A stretch of 5,202 nt of DNA, taken from positions 6,126 to 11,327 of the forward strand of contig DICX01000072.1 in NCBI GenBank assembly GCA_002417825.1. The letters are read 5' to 3'. This document shows, one piece after another, positions 1 through 5,202 of this stretch. Source of the stretch: Lactobacillus sp. UBA5815. GTDB taxonomy: Bacteria; Bacillota; Bacilli; Lactobacillales; Lactobacillaceae. The translations under genes were made by a program, and so were the position numbers. Under the pieces are notes generated by a model. That model saw nothing but the letters and a program-made list of their open reading frames with translations. It did no database searches and was not told the origin of the DNA. Position 1 is the first letter of the stretch; each line of letters opens with the position of its first letter.

Positions 1-1241
1 GGCGTTGCCGTCATCGCCAAAAAATCAGTCTCCTTGCCCTTATCAATCAAAGCTTGTCTTTGCCGTACACCAAAGCGGTGCTGTTCATCAATCAAAGCAA
101 GTCCCAATTTTTTGAATTTAACATTTTTTTGAATCAAAGCTTGTGTGCCAATCACCACATTGATTCGGCCATTTGCAAGGTCCTGATAATATTTTTCACG
201 CTCAACCGATTTCGTCGAACCTGTCAGTAACGCCACACTAACGCCTAAAGGTGCCAATAATGCCGTAATCTTTTGAAAATGCTGTTGGGCCAAGATTTCC
301 GTGGGTACCATCAATGCTGCTTGGTATCCTGCAGTGATGACTGCAAAAATTGCAAAGACTGCAACGATCGTTTTGCCACTGCCAACGTCACCTTGCAAAA
401 GGCGCCTCATTTGACGCGATGAATGCAAATCAGAAAAGATTTCATTAATGACTTGTTTTTGATCTTCAGACAAAGTGAACGGCAGTTCTGTTAACAACGC
501 TTTTATTGCTGAAAGCTGATAAAGCTTGGCAAATTTTTGATCACGCGTTCTTTTTTGTATCAATTGTGCCAATTGAGCTTGGAAAACGAAAAATTCCTGA
601 AAAGCAGCACTGCGCCTTGCCAATTTTGCTGCTCGTGGATTTTTTGGGTGATGCATTTGAACGACCCATGTTTTTTCTGGAAGCAGGCGATACTTTTGAC
701 GAATCTTCAACGGAACCGTTTCTTGAACGAAATCACCGTAATCTTCTAATGCAACATCGATAAATTTAACCAATTTTTTGATGGTTATTTTTTGATTAGC
801 CGAATAAATCGGCGCCAACCCGCGATCCTGCTCTTGAGAAGCAACGAGTCGTATGGCGTTCAACTGTTGGCGTGGCAGATCAAAGCGGCCATAAACCGCT
901 GTTTCAAGACCAATTTTGATTTTCGCTTTGAGCCACGGCTGATTAAAAAAATTGACCATGATAATATCATGGTCAATTCGTATCTTAAAACTCAATCGAC
1001 TTTTTTTATACCCAAAACGACTGAGAAAAGGCTCTGTGACCACGTTACCCTTTAGCAAGACTTTCTGACCATCCATCAATTGATCCAAAGGTACACTTGC
1101 TAGTTGGTCATAACGTACTGGAAAATCATATAAAAGGTCATACACCGTCTCCAGATGAAGTGAAGAGAGTGCCTGAAGCGTCTTAGGACCAACACCTCTT
1201 AAAGAAGACAACGAATCAAACAGAGAATGTACTTGAGACAT
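1..1241 (-). CDS. recG: ATP-dependent DNA helicase RecG, 3' end cut by window edge
   Basis: RecG is a superfamily 2 helicase that regresses stalled replication forks and migrates Holliday junctions during recombination repair. Reading the minus strand from the ATG at 1241 gives 413 uninterrupted codons plus two bases that run off the window. The family is usually about 680 residues, so roughly 265 C-terminal residues are missing. Residues 12-45 hold the N-terminal helix-hairpin motif (LRGVGPKT at 14-21, DFPVRYD at 39-45). The OB-fold wedge domain follows and includes the typical FFNQPW at 98-103. Helicase motifs are Walker A GDVGSGKT at 284-291, PTEILAQQH just after it, TGS (motif Ib region), GTQALIQ, the DExH box DEQH at 385-388 followed by RFGV, and the start of MTATP at 410. 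The start overlaps the fakA stop (TAATG) and has no visible Shine-Dalgarno sequence, so translation is probably coupled to fakA. The next in-frame Met, at about residue 56, would remove the conserved N-terminus. Identification is firm from the motifs. Confidence 0.97.
   Translation of the reverse strand, partial: MSQVHSLFDSLSSLRGVGPKTLQALSSLHLETVYDLLYDFPVRYDQLASVPLDQLMDGQKVLLKGNVVTEPFLSRFGYKKSRLSFKIRIDHDIIMVNFFNQPWLKAKIKIGLETAVYGRFDLPRQQLNAIRLVASQEQDRGLAPIYSANQKITIKKLVKFIDVALEDYGDFVQETVPLKIRQKYRLLPEKTWVVQMHHPKNPRAAKLARRSAAFQEFFVFQAQLAQLIQKRTRDQKFAKLYQLSAIKALLTELPFTLSEDQKQVINEIFSDLHSSRQMRRLLQGDVGSGKTIVAVFAIFAVITAGYQAALMVPTEILAQQHFQKITALLAPLGVSVALLTGSTKSVEREKYYQDLANGRINVVIGTQALIQKNVKFKKLGLALIDEQHRFGVRQRQALIDKGKETDFLAMTAT
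950..978. repeat. 29-base perfect palindrome inside recG
   Basis: Two 14-base arms (AATTGACCATGATA and its exact complement) flank a single central base at 964. In single-stranded form it could fold into a stem of about 11-12 bp with a small AT-rich loop. It encodes RecG residues 89-97 (IDHDIIMVN), in the wedge domain just before the conserved FFNQPW. The reading frame is intact, so this is not an insertion scar that breaks the gene. No function is known to me. It could be a coincidence of codon choice, an mRNA hairpin or a protein-binding site. Confidence 0.85.
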
Positions 1242-2899
1242 TATTCAACAGAAACCAGAAAATCATAAACCGGTTGACCGCCATCATGAATTTCAAATTC
1301 TAAATCTGAATACTTCTTTTTAAGTGTCTCAACGATTTTGTTAGTCGTGGTTTTATCTGAATCGCGACCAAACATAATCGTAATGATCTCACTGTCTTCA
1401 TCGATCATTTTTTCGATCATCGTCACTGTCGCCTCAACACGATCAGGACGATCCAATTGAATCTGCCCATCAATGATGCCTAAATAATCTCCCTTTTGAA
1501 TTGAGACACCATTCATCTCTGTGTCACGAATCGCACGTGTGACTTCACCAGATTTAACCGCGTCCAATTCTGAACTCATATTGTCGACGTTTTCTTCGAT
1601 CGATGCTTCGGGGTCAAAACTGAGCATTGCAGTCAATCCTTGAGAAATTGTTTTAGACGGTACAATACCAACTGGAATATCGCTGACTTGAGCTGCCTGT
1701 TGAGCTGCTAAAATAATATTGCCATTATTTGGTAGAATCAAAGCCTTCTTGGCACCAGATTTTTTAACTGCATCAATGATGTCCTGTGTAGATGGATTCA
1801 TCGTCTGACCACCAGAAATGATTCGATTAACCCCTTCAGACTCAAATAATTGACGAATCCCGCTTCCAGAGGCAACGGCAATCACAGCAAATTCAACCGA
1901 ATCCTCTTGAGCTTGATCATGATCGATGATCGTTTCATGTTGAATCCGCATATTGTCGATCTTGATTTTGCCTAATTGCCCAAATTGCGCGCCATAAGCA
2001 AAAACTTCCCCTGGATGCTCTGTATGAACGTGGACTTTGGCAACTTCGCTGTCTGAAACCGCTAGCAAAGAATCCCCAATTTGAGCTAAGTGATTTCTAA
2101 AAGTCTCCAAGTCAAATTTCTTTTTGTTTGCCTCGTCAACGGTTAAATCAATCATCATTTCAGTACAGTAACCATTTTTAATATCAGAGGTCGCTAACTG
2201 ACTTTGAACAGATTGGTGATGAATCGCGTTAAGCATCTCATCCATTTCGGCTTCATCTGGTTGATAACGCGCGTCTTCTGAACCACCAGCAAGGCCTTCT
2301 AAAAAGCCCTCATACATAAAAAGAAGTCCTTGGCCGCCTGAATCAACCACACCGACTTGTTTTAAAATTGGCAGCAGATCGGGTGTTGTTTTTAAAGCTT
2401 CTTTAGCACCTTCAACGATTTCTTTCATCACGGCAAGTACATCAGTACTGTCATCTGCCGCTGTTTCACCCTTTTGAGCAGCCACACGCGCAACCGTCAA
2501 AATCGTTCCTTCAACTGGCTTCATGACTGCTTTATATGCTGTCACGACACCATTTTGGAACGCATCAGCAAGCTGCTGTGCATTTAAAGTCGTTTGACCG
2601 ATCGTTGCCTTATAAAAGCCTCTGAAGAGTTGTGAGGTGATCACACCGCTATTACCGCGAGCTCCCATCAACATTCCCTTAGCTAAACTCTCTGATAACT
2701 CTCCTACTTTTTCGCTTGGATTTTCATTGACTGCTTTTGCGCCACTTTCGATGGTCAGATTCATATTAGTTCCCGTATCACCATCTGGAACTGGAAAGAC
2801 GTTCAATGAATTGACAAATTCCGCGTTTTTGCTCATTCGATGCGCAGCAATGCGAATCATGTCTCTGAATTTCTTGCTATCGATTTCCGTTACTACCAA
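1241..2899 (-). CDS. fakA: Fatty acid kinase catalytic subunit FakA (DAK2-domain, YloV family)
   Basis: FakA phosphorylates exogenous or recycled fatty acids bound to a FakB carrier protein. The resulting acyl-phosphate is used by PlsY, or by PlsX for transfer to ACP, in membrane phospholipid synthesis. The 552-residue length is normal for the family. The N-terminal DAK2 kinase domain (about 1-208) carries NVFPVPDGDTGTNM at 33-46, where D39 and D41 are the expected Mg/ATP-binding aspartates, then MGARGNSGV at 78-86 and DSGGQGLLF at 186-194. The middle domain has C245 (NGYC) and the VHVHTEHPG segment at 289-297. Its H290 and H292, with C245, match by motif the Cys/His residues reported as important in Staphylococcus aureus FakA. 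The C-terminal domain (about 330-552) is the FakB-binding region and ends with HDGGQPVYDFLVSVE. The start is TTG, supported by a GGAGGAG ribosome site 7 bases upstream. The gene lies 22 bases after the asp23-like gene and overlaps recG by one base, so all three are probably cotranscribed. Older annotations call this family DAK2/YloV or a dihydroxyacetone kinase-like protein. Confidence 0.96.
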   Translation of the reverse strand: MVVTEIDSKKFRDMIRIAAHRMSKNAEFVNSLNVFPVPDGDTGTNMNLTIESGAKAVNENPSEKVGELSESLAKGMLMGARGNSGVITSQLFRGFYKATIGQTTLNAQQLADAFQNGVVTAYKAVMKPVEGTILTVARVAAQKGETAADDSTDVLAVMKEIVEGAKEALKTTPDLLPILKQVGVVDSGGQGLLFMYEGFLEGLAGGSEDARYQPDEAEMDEMLNAIHHQSVQSQLATSDIKNGYCTEMMIDLTVDEANKKKFDLETFRNHLAQIGDSLLAVSDSEVAKVHVHTEHPGEVFAYGAQFGQLGKIKIDNMRIQHETIIDHDQAQEDSVEFAVIAVASGSGIRQLFESEGVNRIISGGQTMNPSTQDIIDAVKKSGAKKALILPNNGNIILAAQQAAQVSDIPVGIVPSKTISQGLTAMLSFDPEASIEENVDNMSSELDAVKSGEVTRAIRDTEMNGVSIQKGDYLGIIDGQIQLDRPDRVEATVTMIEKMIDEDSEIITIMFGRDSDKTTTNKIVETLKKKYSDLEFEIHDGGQPVYDFLVSVE

Positions 2900-2905
2900 A
2901 ATTAG

Positions 2906-2912
2906 CTCCTCC
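2906..2912 (-). promoter_or_regulatory. Ribosome binding site that fixes the fakA TTG start
   Basis: The minus strand reads GGAGGAG, then 6-8 bases, then TTG at 2899. It is a strong match to the 16S anti-Shine-Dalgarno sequence. It supports the non-ATG start, which yields the expected family N-terminus (TEIDSKKFRDMIR). Confidence 0.85.
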
Positions 2913-2921
2913 AGATCTTCA

Positions 2922-3284
2922 CTAGTCGTCTAAGACTTTTACGCCTTGAACTACGACATTCACTGCTTTCGTCAAGATCCCGAGCTGGTGTTCTAAGTTA
3001 TACTTGACGCTATTTTGTACGTTGCGGCTCACTTCAGATATTTTGAGCCCATAGCCAACAATGATGTACACATCAATGACAATTTTGTTGTCCTTAGATT
3101 TTACGACAACACCGCGTTGGTAACTCTCGCGATTCAATATTTCATTCATGCCATCTCTAAGCGCATTTTTACTGGCCATGCCAACGATGCCATAGTTAGC
3201 AGTCGCACTGGCGCCAACGACTGTCGCAATGACCTTGTTAGAGACGTCGATCACGCCGTACTTCGTTTTTATTTTAACTGCCAT
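2922..3284 (-). CDS. Asp23/Gls24 family envelope stress-response protein (YloU-like)
   Basis: This is a small Asp23/Gls24-family (DUF322) protein of 120 residues from the chosen start. Members are abundant cytoplasmic or membrane-associated proteins linked to envelope or alkaline stress in Bacillota, and no enzymatic activity is established. The full domain is visible: KIKTKYGVIDVSNKVI at the N-terminus, then NYGIVGMASK, then the hallmark VDVYIIVGYGLKISEV followed by RNVQNSVKYNLE. There is no signal peptide or clear membrane segment. Two adjacent ATGs are possible (3287 and 3284). I chose 3284 because GGAGG then lies 7 bases upstream, against 4 for the first. The gene immediately precedes fakA, as yloU precedes yloV in Bacillus subtilis, and the conserved pairing suggests a shared membrane-lipid or envelope role, which is an inference. 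An extended -10 promoter lies just upstream, making this the first gene of its transcription unit. Confidence 0.93.
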   Translation of the reverse strand: MAVKIKTKYGVIDVSNKVIATVVGASATANYGIVGMASKNALRDGMNEILNRESYQRGVVVKSKDNKIVIDVYIIVGYGLKISEVSRNVQNSVKYNLEHQLGILTKAVNVVVQGVKVLDD

Positions 3285-3291
3285 CATAAAC

Positions 3292-3296
3292 CCTCC
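3292..3296 (-). promoter_or_regulatory. Ribosome binding site of the asp23-like gene
   Basis: The minus strand reads GGAGG, part of TGGAGGG. It is 7 bases from the ATG at 3284 and 4 bases from the ATG at 3287. The spacing favours the second ATG, though initiation at both cannot be excluded. Confidence 0.75.
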
Positions 3297-3327
3297 ATCT
3301 CTGAAGTCCTTTTTCGCTTTTTATCTT

Positions 3328-3357
3328 ATCATAGCATGACTAAAGCGCAAATTGACA
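3328..3357 (-). promoter_or_regulatory. Putative SigA promoter for asp23-like/fakA/recG
   Basis: The minus strand carries an extended -10 element TGCTATGAT (3336 down to 3328), whose hexamer TATGAT is one mismatch from consensus. A weak -35 candidate, TGTCAA (3357-3352), lies 18 bases upstream. Transcription would start near 3321, giving a leader of about 35 bases that includes the GGAGGG site. It lies in the divergent gap in the correct orientation. This is a visual call. Confidence 0.5.
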
Positions 3358-3380
3358 TGTTTTTCAGATAAAAAGAGAAA

Positions 3381-3404
3381 ATTGAATCTTGCAATCATTC
3401 AATC
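3381..3404. repeat. Short inverted repeat with 8-base periodic AATC upstream of rpmB
   Basis: ATTGAAT at 3381-3387 is the exact reverse complement of ATTCAAT at 3397-3403, with 9 bases between them. AATC also recurs exactly every 8 bases, at 3385, 3393 and 3401. The element lies in the likely rpmB promoter or leader, 53 bases before the start codon. It could be an operator, a weak leader hairpin or chance. Confidence 0.4.
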
Positions 3405-3456
3405 GCTATGGTAAGTTATATAGGTAATTCAGCTCAATTAAAGGAGGTTTAGCAAT

Positions 3457-3642
3457 ATGGCAAAGGATATCATTACTGGCCGTCATACGGTTTTCGGCAA
3501 TAGACGATCAAAGGCTTTGAACTCATCACGTCGTTCATGGAAGCCAAACCTTCAAAAAGTCCGCATCCTTGTTGATGGTAAGCCTAAGCGCGTTTGGGTT
3601 TCTGCCCGAGCTTTAAAGTCAGGCAAGGTTACTCGCGTTTGA
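3457..3642 (+). CDS. rpmB: Large ribosomal subunit protein bL28
   Basis: bL28 is a small basic protein of the 50S ribosomal subunit that binds 23S rRNA near the E-site side. At 61 residues it has the normal length. The sequence is characteristic throughout: an N-terminal [10 protein letters not shown] segment, [20 protein letters not shown] in the middle, and the near-invariant [15 protein letters not shown] end. It contains no cysteine, so it is the zinc-free form. The ATG is preceded by a very strong AAGGAGG site with a 9-base spacer. It is the only plus-strand gene, divergent from the asp23-like gene and convergent with thiN, the same orientation as in Bacillus subtilis. Transcription should stop at the hairpin that begins 20 bases after its TGA. 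Confidence 0.98.
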   Translation: MAKDIITGRHTVFGNRRSKALNSSRRSWKPNLQKVRILVDGKPKRVWVSARALKSGKVTRV

Positions 3643-3661
3643 TTTTAAAAACAACGAGATT

Positions 3662-3693
3662 AAAAAGCTAAAGCAATTGCTTTAGCTTTTTTT
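3662..3693. terminator. Bidirectional intrinsic terminator between rpmB and thiN
   Basis: A perfect palindrome at 3662-3691 forms a 13-bp stem (AAAAAGCTAAAGC and its complement) around an AATT loop. On the plus strand it ends in a run of seven T (3687-3693), terminating rpmB. On the minus strand the A-run at 3662-3666 supplies a U-tract for transcripts coming from thiN, whose stop is 22 bases away. The GC content of the stem is low, so strength in either direction is inferred. Confidence 0.88.
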
Positions 3694-3712
3694 GTTTCTT
3701 CAATTTATTGTT

Positions 3713-4399
3713 TCAAACGGTCATAAAACGGTGACGATCCCGAGAATAAATCAAACAGATCACGCCTTGATCAAGCGAAACTTCAAATCCAGATGTTCTG
3801 GGTAAAAATTCATTTGACGCAAAAGCGATTGGTACCTTGCTTGAAAAATGATCGAGCTGATAACGTGCGCCACGAATCGTCAATCGGTCGATTGGTGTCA
3901 AAGCAACGATACCAATATAAGGATACCCCGTTATCGGCGTGATATGATGCTTGCCGGCATGCCGATATTCGACCACATTTTGTTGATCGATGAGTTGCAC
4001 TTTTTCCAAATAAGGTCTAAATTCTGGTTTCAAGAACGTTAGTAAATTCACTAAGAAATGATCTAGTCGTCCGCCTGTTGCACCGTAAATCGTTAGTGAC
4101 GTATCCTCATAATCTTGAAAAGCAGCTTGCAGCATCAACTCAGAATCTGTCCAATCTTTGACAGGTTGCGAGTACCGAATTTCACTCACTTGACGTTCTA
4201 CTTCATCAAGTTCGCCTGCTTTTAAAGAGTCAAAATCACCAATTGCAATGTCTGGAACAACGCCTTCTTCAAGAAGCAAAAGTGACCCGCGGTCAACGCC
4301 TAGAAGCTGTTTCCCAGATTCCTGTGCATGCTGCAAGTGCTTTTTCAAATCATCTGGCCACAGTTCTTTAGGTCCCCCCAACAATGCCACTGCCTTCAA
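3713..4399 (-). CDS. thiN: Thiamine pyrophosphokinase (thiamine diphosphokinase)
   Basis: ThiN transfers pyrophosphate from ATP to thiamine, making thiamine diphosphate, the cofactor of transketolase, phosphoketolase and pyruvate-converting enzymes. The 228 residues are slightly longer than the usual 210-220 (YloS family). Motifs are LLGGPKELWP at 6-15, GVDRGSLLLLEEG at 34-46, the acidic metal/ATP site PDIAIGDFDSL at 49-59, the KDWTDSEL block at 81-88 (family KDxTDxEL), and GATGGRLDHFLVN from 106, with D113 and H114. The C-terminal half is the beta-rich thiamine-binding domain. The start is TTG, overlapping the rpe stop in a TTGA arrangement, with a seven-base AGGTGAT ribosome site inside the end of rpe. 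This start gives the usual family N-terminus. It follows rsgA and rpe in one unit and ends at the shared terminator. Placement next to rpe is metabolically sensible, because transketolase uses the cofactor. Confidence 0.95.
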   Translation of the reverse strand: MKAVALLGGPKELWPDDLKKHLQHAQESGKQLLGVDRGSLLLLEEGVVPDIAIGDFDSLKAGELDEVERQVSEIRYSQPVKDWTDSELMLQAAFQDYEDTSLTIYGATGGRLDHFLVNLLTFLKPEFRPYLEKVQLIDQQNVVEYRHAGKHHITPITGYPYIGIVALTPIDRLTIRGARYQLDHFSSKVPIAFASNEFLPRTSGFEVSLDQGVICLIYSRDRHRFMTV

Positions 4400-5070
4400 G
4401 ATTCAATCACCTGATTCAATTTTTTGATTTGATGGCGGATATCGTCGTGATTAAAAATAAACGAACCTGCGACAAAAACATTTGCGCCCGCTTGACGTGC
4501 CACTTTCGCTGTTTCAGCATTGATGCCACCATCAACTTCCAAGTCGATTTCTTGTGCACATCTTGCTTCCATTTCACGCATTGCTGCAATTCTTGCTGAA
4601 CTCGCGGTGATAAAAGATTGACCACCAAATCCAGGATTAACCGTCATCAGCAAAACCTGATCAAGCTGAGCCAAAAAAGGTTCAATTCGTACGATCGGTG
4701 TTTGTGGATTCAAAACGAGTCCTGCTTTAACGTTTTTTTTCGTCAAAAAATCGATCCAGCCACCGATTTGTTCTTGAGGCCCTGCTTCGAAATGAAATTC
4801 CAAAAGGTCTGCTCCAGCTGAAACAAAAAGTGGTATCAAAGTTTCCAAACGGTCGCTCATCAAATGAACTTCGATCTCTACCTTCGGAAACGCATGCTTT
4901 AAATCTTCGACGAGTTGTGGGCCATAGGATAGATTAGGGACAAAATGGCCATCCATCACATCGATATGAAAGCGATCAATTCCAGAATCGATCGCTTTTT
5001 TGATGTCCTCTCCCAACGCTAAATTATTGGCATTCAAAACAGAAGGCGCAATAATCATTTTCTTATTCAC
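4396..5070 (-). CDS. rpe: Ribulose-phosphate 3-epimerase
   Basis: Rpe interconverts D-ribulose 5-phosphate and D-xylulose 5-phosphate in the cytoplasmic pentose phosphate and phosphoketolase pathways. It is a metal-dependent TIM barrel, and 224 residues is typical. The sequence shows IAPSVLNA at 7-14, HIDVMDGHFVPN at 35-46 with metal ligand H35 and catalytic/ligand D37, EVHLM with H69, the phosphate-gripping loop VNPGFGGQ at 144-151, and EVDGGI with the second catalytic aspartate D180. AGSFIF at 201-206 completes the phosphate site. The start is GTG at 5070, chosen because GAGGAG lies 5 bases upstream; the Met at codon 5 would be too far from it. The gene begins 15 bases after the rsgA stop and overlaps thiN by 4 bases. 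One difference is that the common SAD after the IAPS motif reads NAN here. This residue is not a metal ligand, so activity is expected. Confidence 0.96.
   Translation of the reverse strand: MNKKMIIAPSVLNANNLALGEDIKKAIDSGIDRFHIDVMDGHFVPNLSYGPQLVEDLKHAFPKVEIEVHLMSDRLETLIPLFVSAGADLLEFHFEAGPQEQIGGWIDFLTKKNVKAGLVLNPQTPIVRIEPFLAQLDQVLLMTVNPGFGGQSFITASSARIAAMREMEARCAQEIDLEVDGGINAETAKVARQAGANVFVAGSFIFNHDDIRHQIKKLNQVIES
4406..4412 (-). promoter_or_regulatory. Ribosome binding site supporting the thiN TTG start
   Basis: The minus strand reads AGGTGAT, a continuous match to the 3' end of 16S rRNA (AUCACCU), 6 bases before TTG at 4399. It lies within the last codons of rpe, so ribosomes finishing rpe are positioned to initiate thiN. 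Confidence 0.65.
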
Positions 5071-5075
5071 GATAA

Positions 5076-5081
5076 CTCCTC
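5076..5081 (-). promoter_or_regulatory. Ribosome binding site supporting the rpe GTG start
   Basis: GAGGAG on the minus strand is 5 bases before GTG at 5070 and sits in the 15-base rsgA-rpe gap. The in-frame ATG at 5058 would be 17 bases away, so GTG is preferred. Confidence 0.75.
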
Positions 5082-5085
5082 ACTT

Positions 5086-5202
5086 TCATTTTCGATACTC
5101 AGGAAGACGGCCATTTTCAATTTCCAAACGCTGAATCTTATAGGATTCATAACGGCTAGACATGATGTCTCCAGTTTTAACAGCGGCTTTAACCGCACAC
5201 CC
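5086..5202 (-). CDS. rsgA: Ribosome small subunit-dependent GTPase RsgA, C-terminal fragment (5' part outside window)
   Basis: RsgA (YloQ/CpgA/YjeQ family) is a circularly permuted GTPase that helps mature the 30S ribosomal subunit. Only the last 38 codons and the TGA stop are present: GCAVKAAVKTGDIMSSRYES, then YKIQRLEIENGRLPEYRK. The GCAVKAA segment is characteristic. Its Cys is the last ligand of the C-terminal zinc-binding subdomain, and SRYESY is the usual following helix. The GTPase and OB-fold domains (roughly 255 residues of a protein of about 290-300) lie beyond the window edge. It is co-directional with rpe and 15 bases upstream of it, as in Bacillus subtilis, where prkC and prpC usually precede it. 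The call rests on a short but distinctive end plus the gene order. Confidence 0.9.
   Translation of the reverse strand, partial: GCAVKAAVKTGDIMSSRYESYKIQRLEIENGRLPEYRK

Larger units (their letters stand above)
3288..3456. promoter_or_regulatory. Divergent intergenic region between asp23-like gene and rpmB
   Basis: This 169-base AT-rich gap has no credible gene of its own and must carry promoters in both directions. The minus-strand promoter is described separately. For rpmB on the plus strand the signals are less clear. A consensus TTGACA at 3352-3357 has no good -10 at 16-18 bases. TTGCAA at 3389-3394 is followed after 17 bases by a poor TAAGTT at 3412-3417, and TATGGT at 3407-3412 or TTATAT at 3416-3421 are alternative -10s with off-length spacing. 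The rpmB ribosome site AAGGAGG is at 3441-3447. Confidence 0.55.

Noticed and set aside
506..1055. Several plus-strand reading frames opposite recG
   Set aside because: They are antisense to a continuous 413-codon recG frame with all expected helicase motifs, and their products have no recognisable domains.
1..1241. Possibility that recG is a broken gene
   Set aside because: I read the minus strand codon by codon from 1241 to the edge and found no stop or frameshift. Only the window edge truncates it.
1400..1425. Repeated CGATCAT pair in fakA, possible repeat element
   Set aside because: It arises from the repeated residues MIEKMID and similar codon choice; the copies are short and have no repeat elsewhere in the window.
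1913..1931. Cluster of GATC sites and a small GATCATGATC palindrome in fakA
   Set aside because: It is short and explained by Ile-Ile-Asp-His-Asp codons, with no sign of an origin or methylation-controlled element.
3015..3371. 118-codon plus-strand reading frame antisense to the asp23-like gene and crossing the divergent promoter region
   Set aside because: The minus-strand Asp23 domain is unmistakable. The antisense product resembles no family I recognise, and no well-placed ribosome site was identified, so it is a shadow frame.
3643..3712. Possible spoVM-like or other tiny gene between rpmB and thiN
   Set aside because: The 70-base gap is mostly taken up by the terminator and has no reading frame with a start and ribosome site.
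4384..4821. Plus-strand and alternate minus-strand frames overlapping rpe
   Set aside because: They are shadows of rpe, whose frame carries all catalytic motifs.
5156..5168. Small palindrome AGACAT-G-ATGTCT in rsgA
   Set aside because: A 6-bp arm is expected about once by chance in a window of this size.

Overview
The window is a stretch of core bacterial chromosome from a low-to-moderate GC Gram-positive organism, most likely a lactic acid bacterium of the family Lactobacillaceae. The evidence is the gene set and order (rsgA, rpe, thiN, rpmB on the opposite strand, an Asp23/YloU gene, fakA, recG), the strong GGAGG-type ribosome binding sites, several TTG/GTG starts, and an L28 protein whose C-terminal half is the usual Bacillota form. 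In Bacillus subtilis the same neighbourhood runs rsgA-rpe-thiN-spoVM-rpmB-yloU-yloV. No spoVM-like reading frame fits in the 70-base rpmB-thiN gap here, which suits a non-sporulating relative. The genus is inferred and has not been tested by a search.

Layout from right to left, because most genes are on the minus strand. The last 38 codons of rsgA (5086-5202) are followed after 15 bases by rpe (4396-5070), which overlaps thiN (3713-4399) by 4 bases. This is one co-directional transcription unit, and it ends at a 13-bp-stem, apparently bidirectional terminator (3662-3693). The terminator is shared with rpmB (3457-3642), the only plus-strand gene. Between rpmB and the next minus-strand gene lies a divergent promoter region (3288-3456). 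From there a second minus-strand unit runs asp23/yloU-like (2922-3284), fakA (1241-2899) and recG (1241 leftward, cut by the window edge after 413 codons). The fakA stop and recG start share one base.

Functionally, the first unit combines ribosome assembly (RsgA), the pentose phosphate pathway (Rpe) and thiamine diphosphate formation (ThiN). ThiN makes the cofactor of transketolase and phosphoketolase, and both enzymes use the pentose phosphates that Rpe interconverts. The second unit links an Asp23-family protein and fatty acid kinase (FakA) to the RecG DNA helicase. In many related genomes plsX and acpP follow recG, which would join FakA to phospholipid synthesis, but that lies outside this window.

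All genes look intact apart from the two cut by the window edges. I see no mobile element, CRISPR array, tRNA or rRNA gene, and no sign of horizontal transfer. I found no undescribed system. The most notable unexplained feature is a perfect 29-base palindrome (14-bp arms) inside the recG coding sequence at 950-978.
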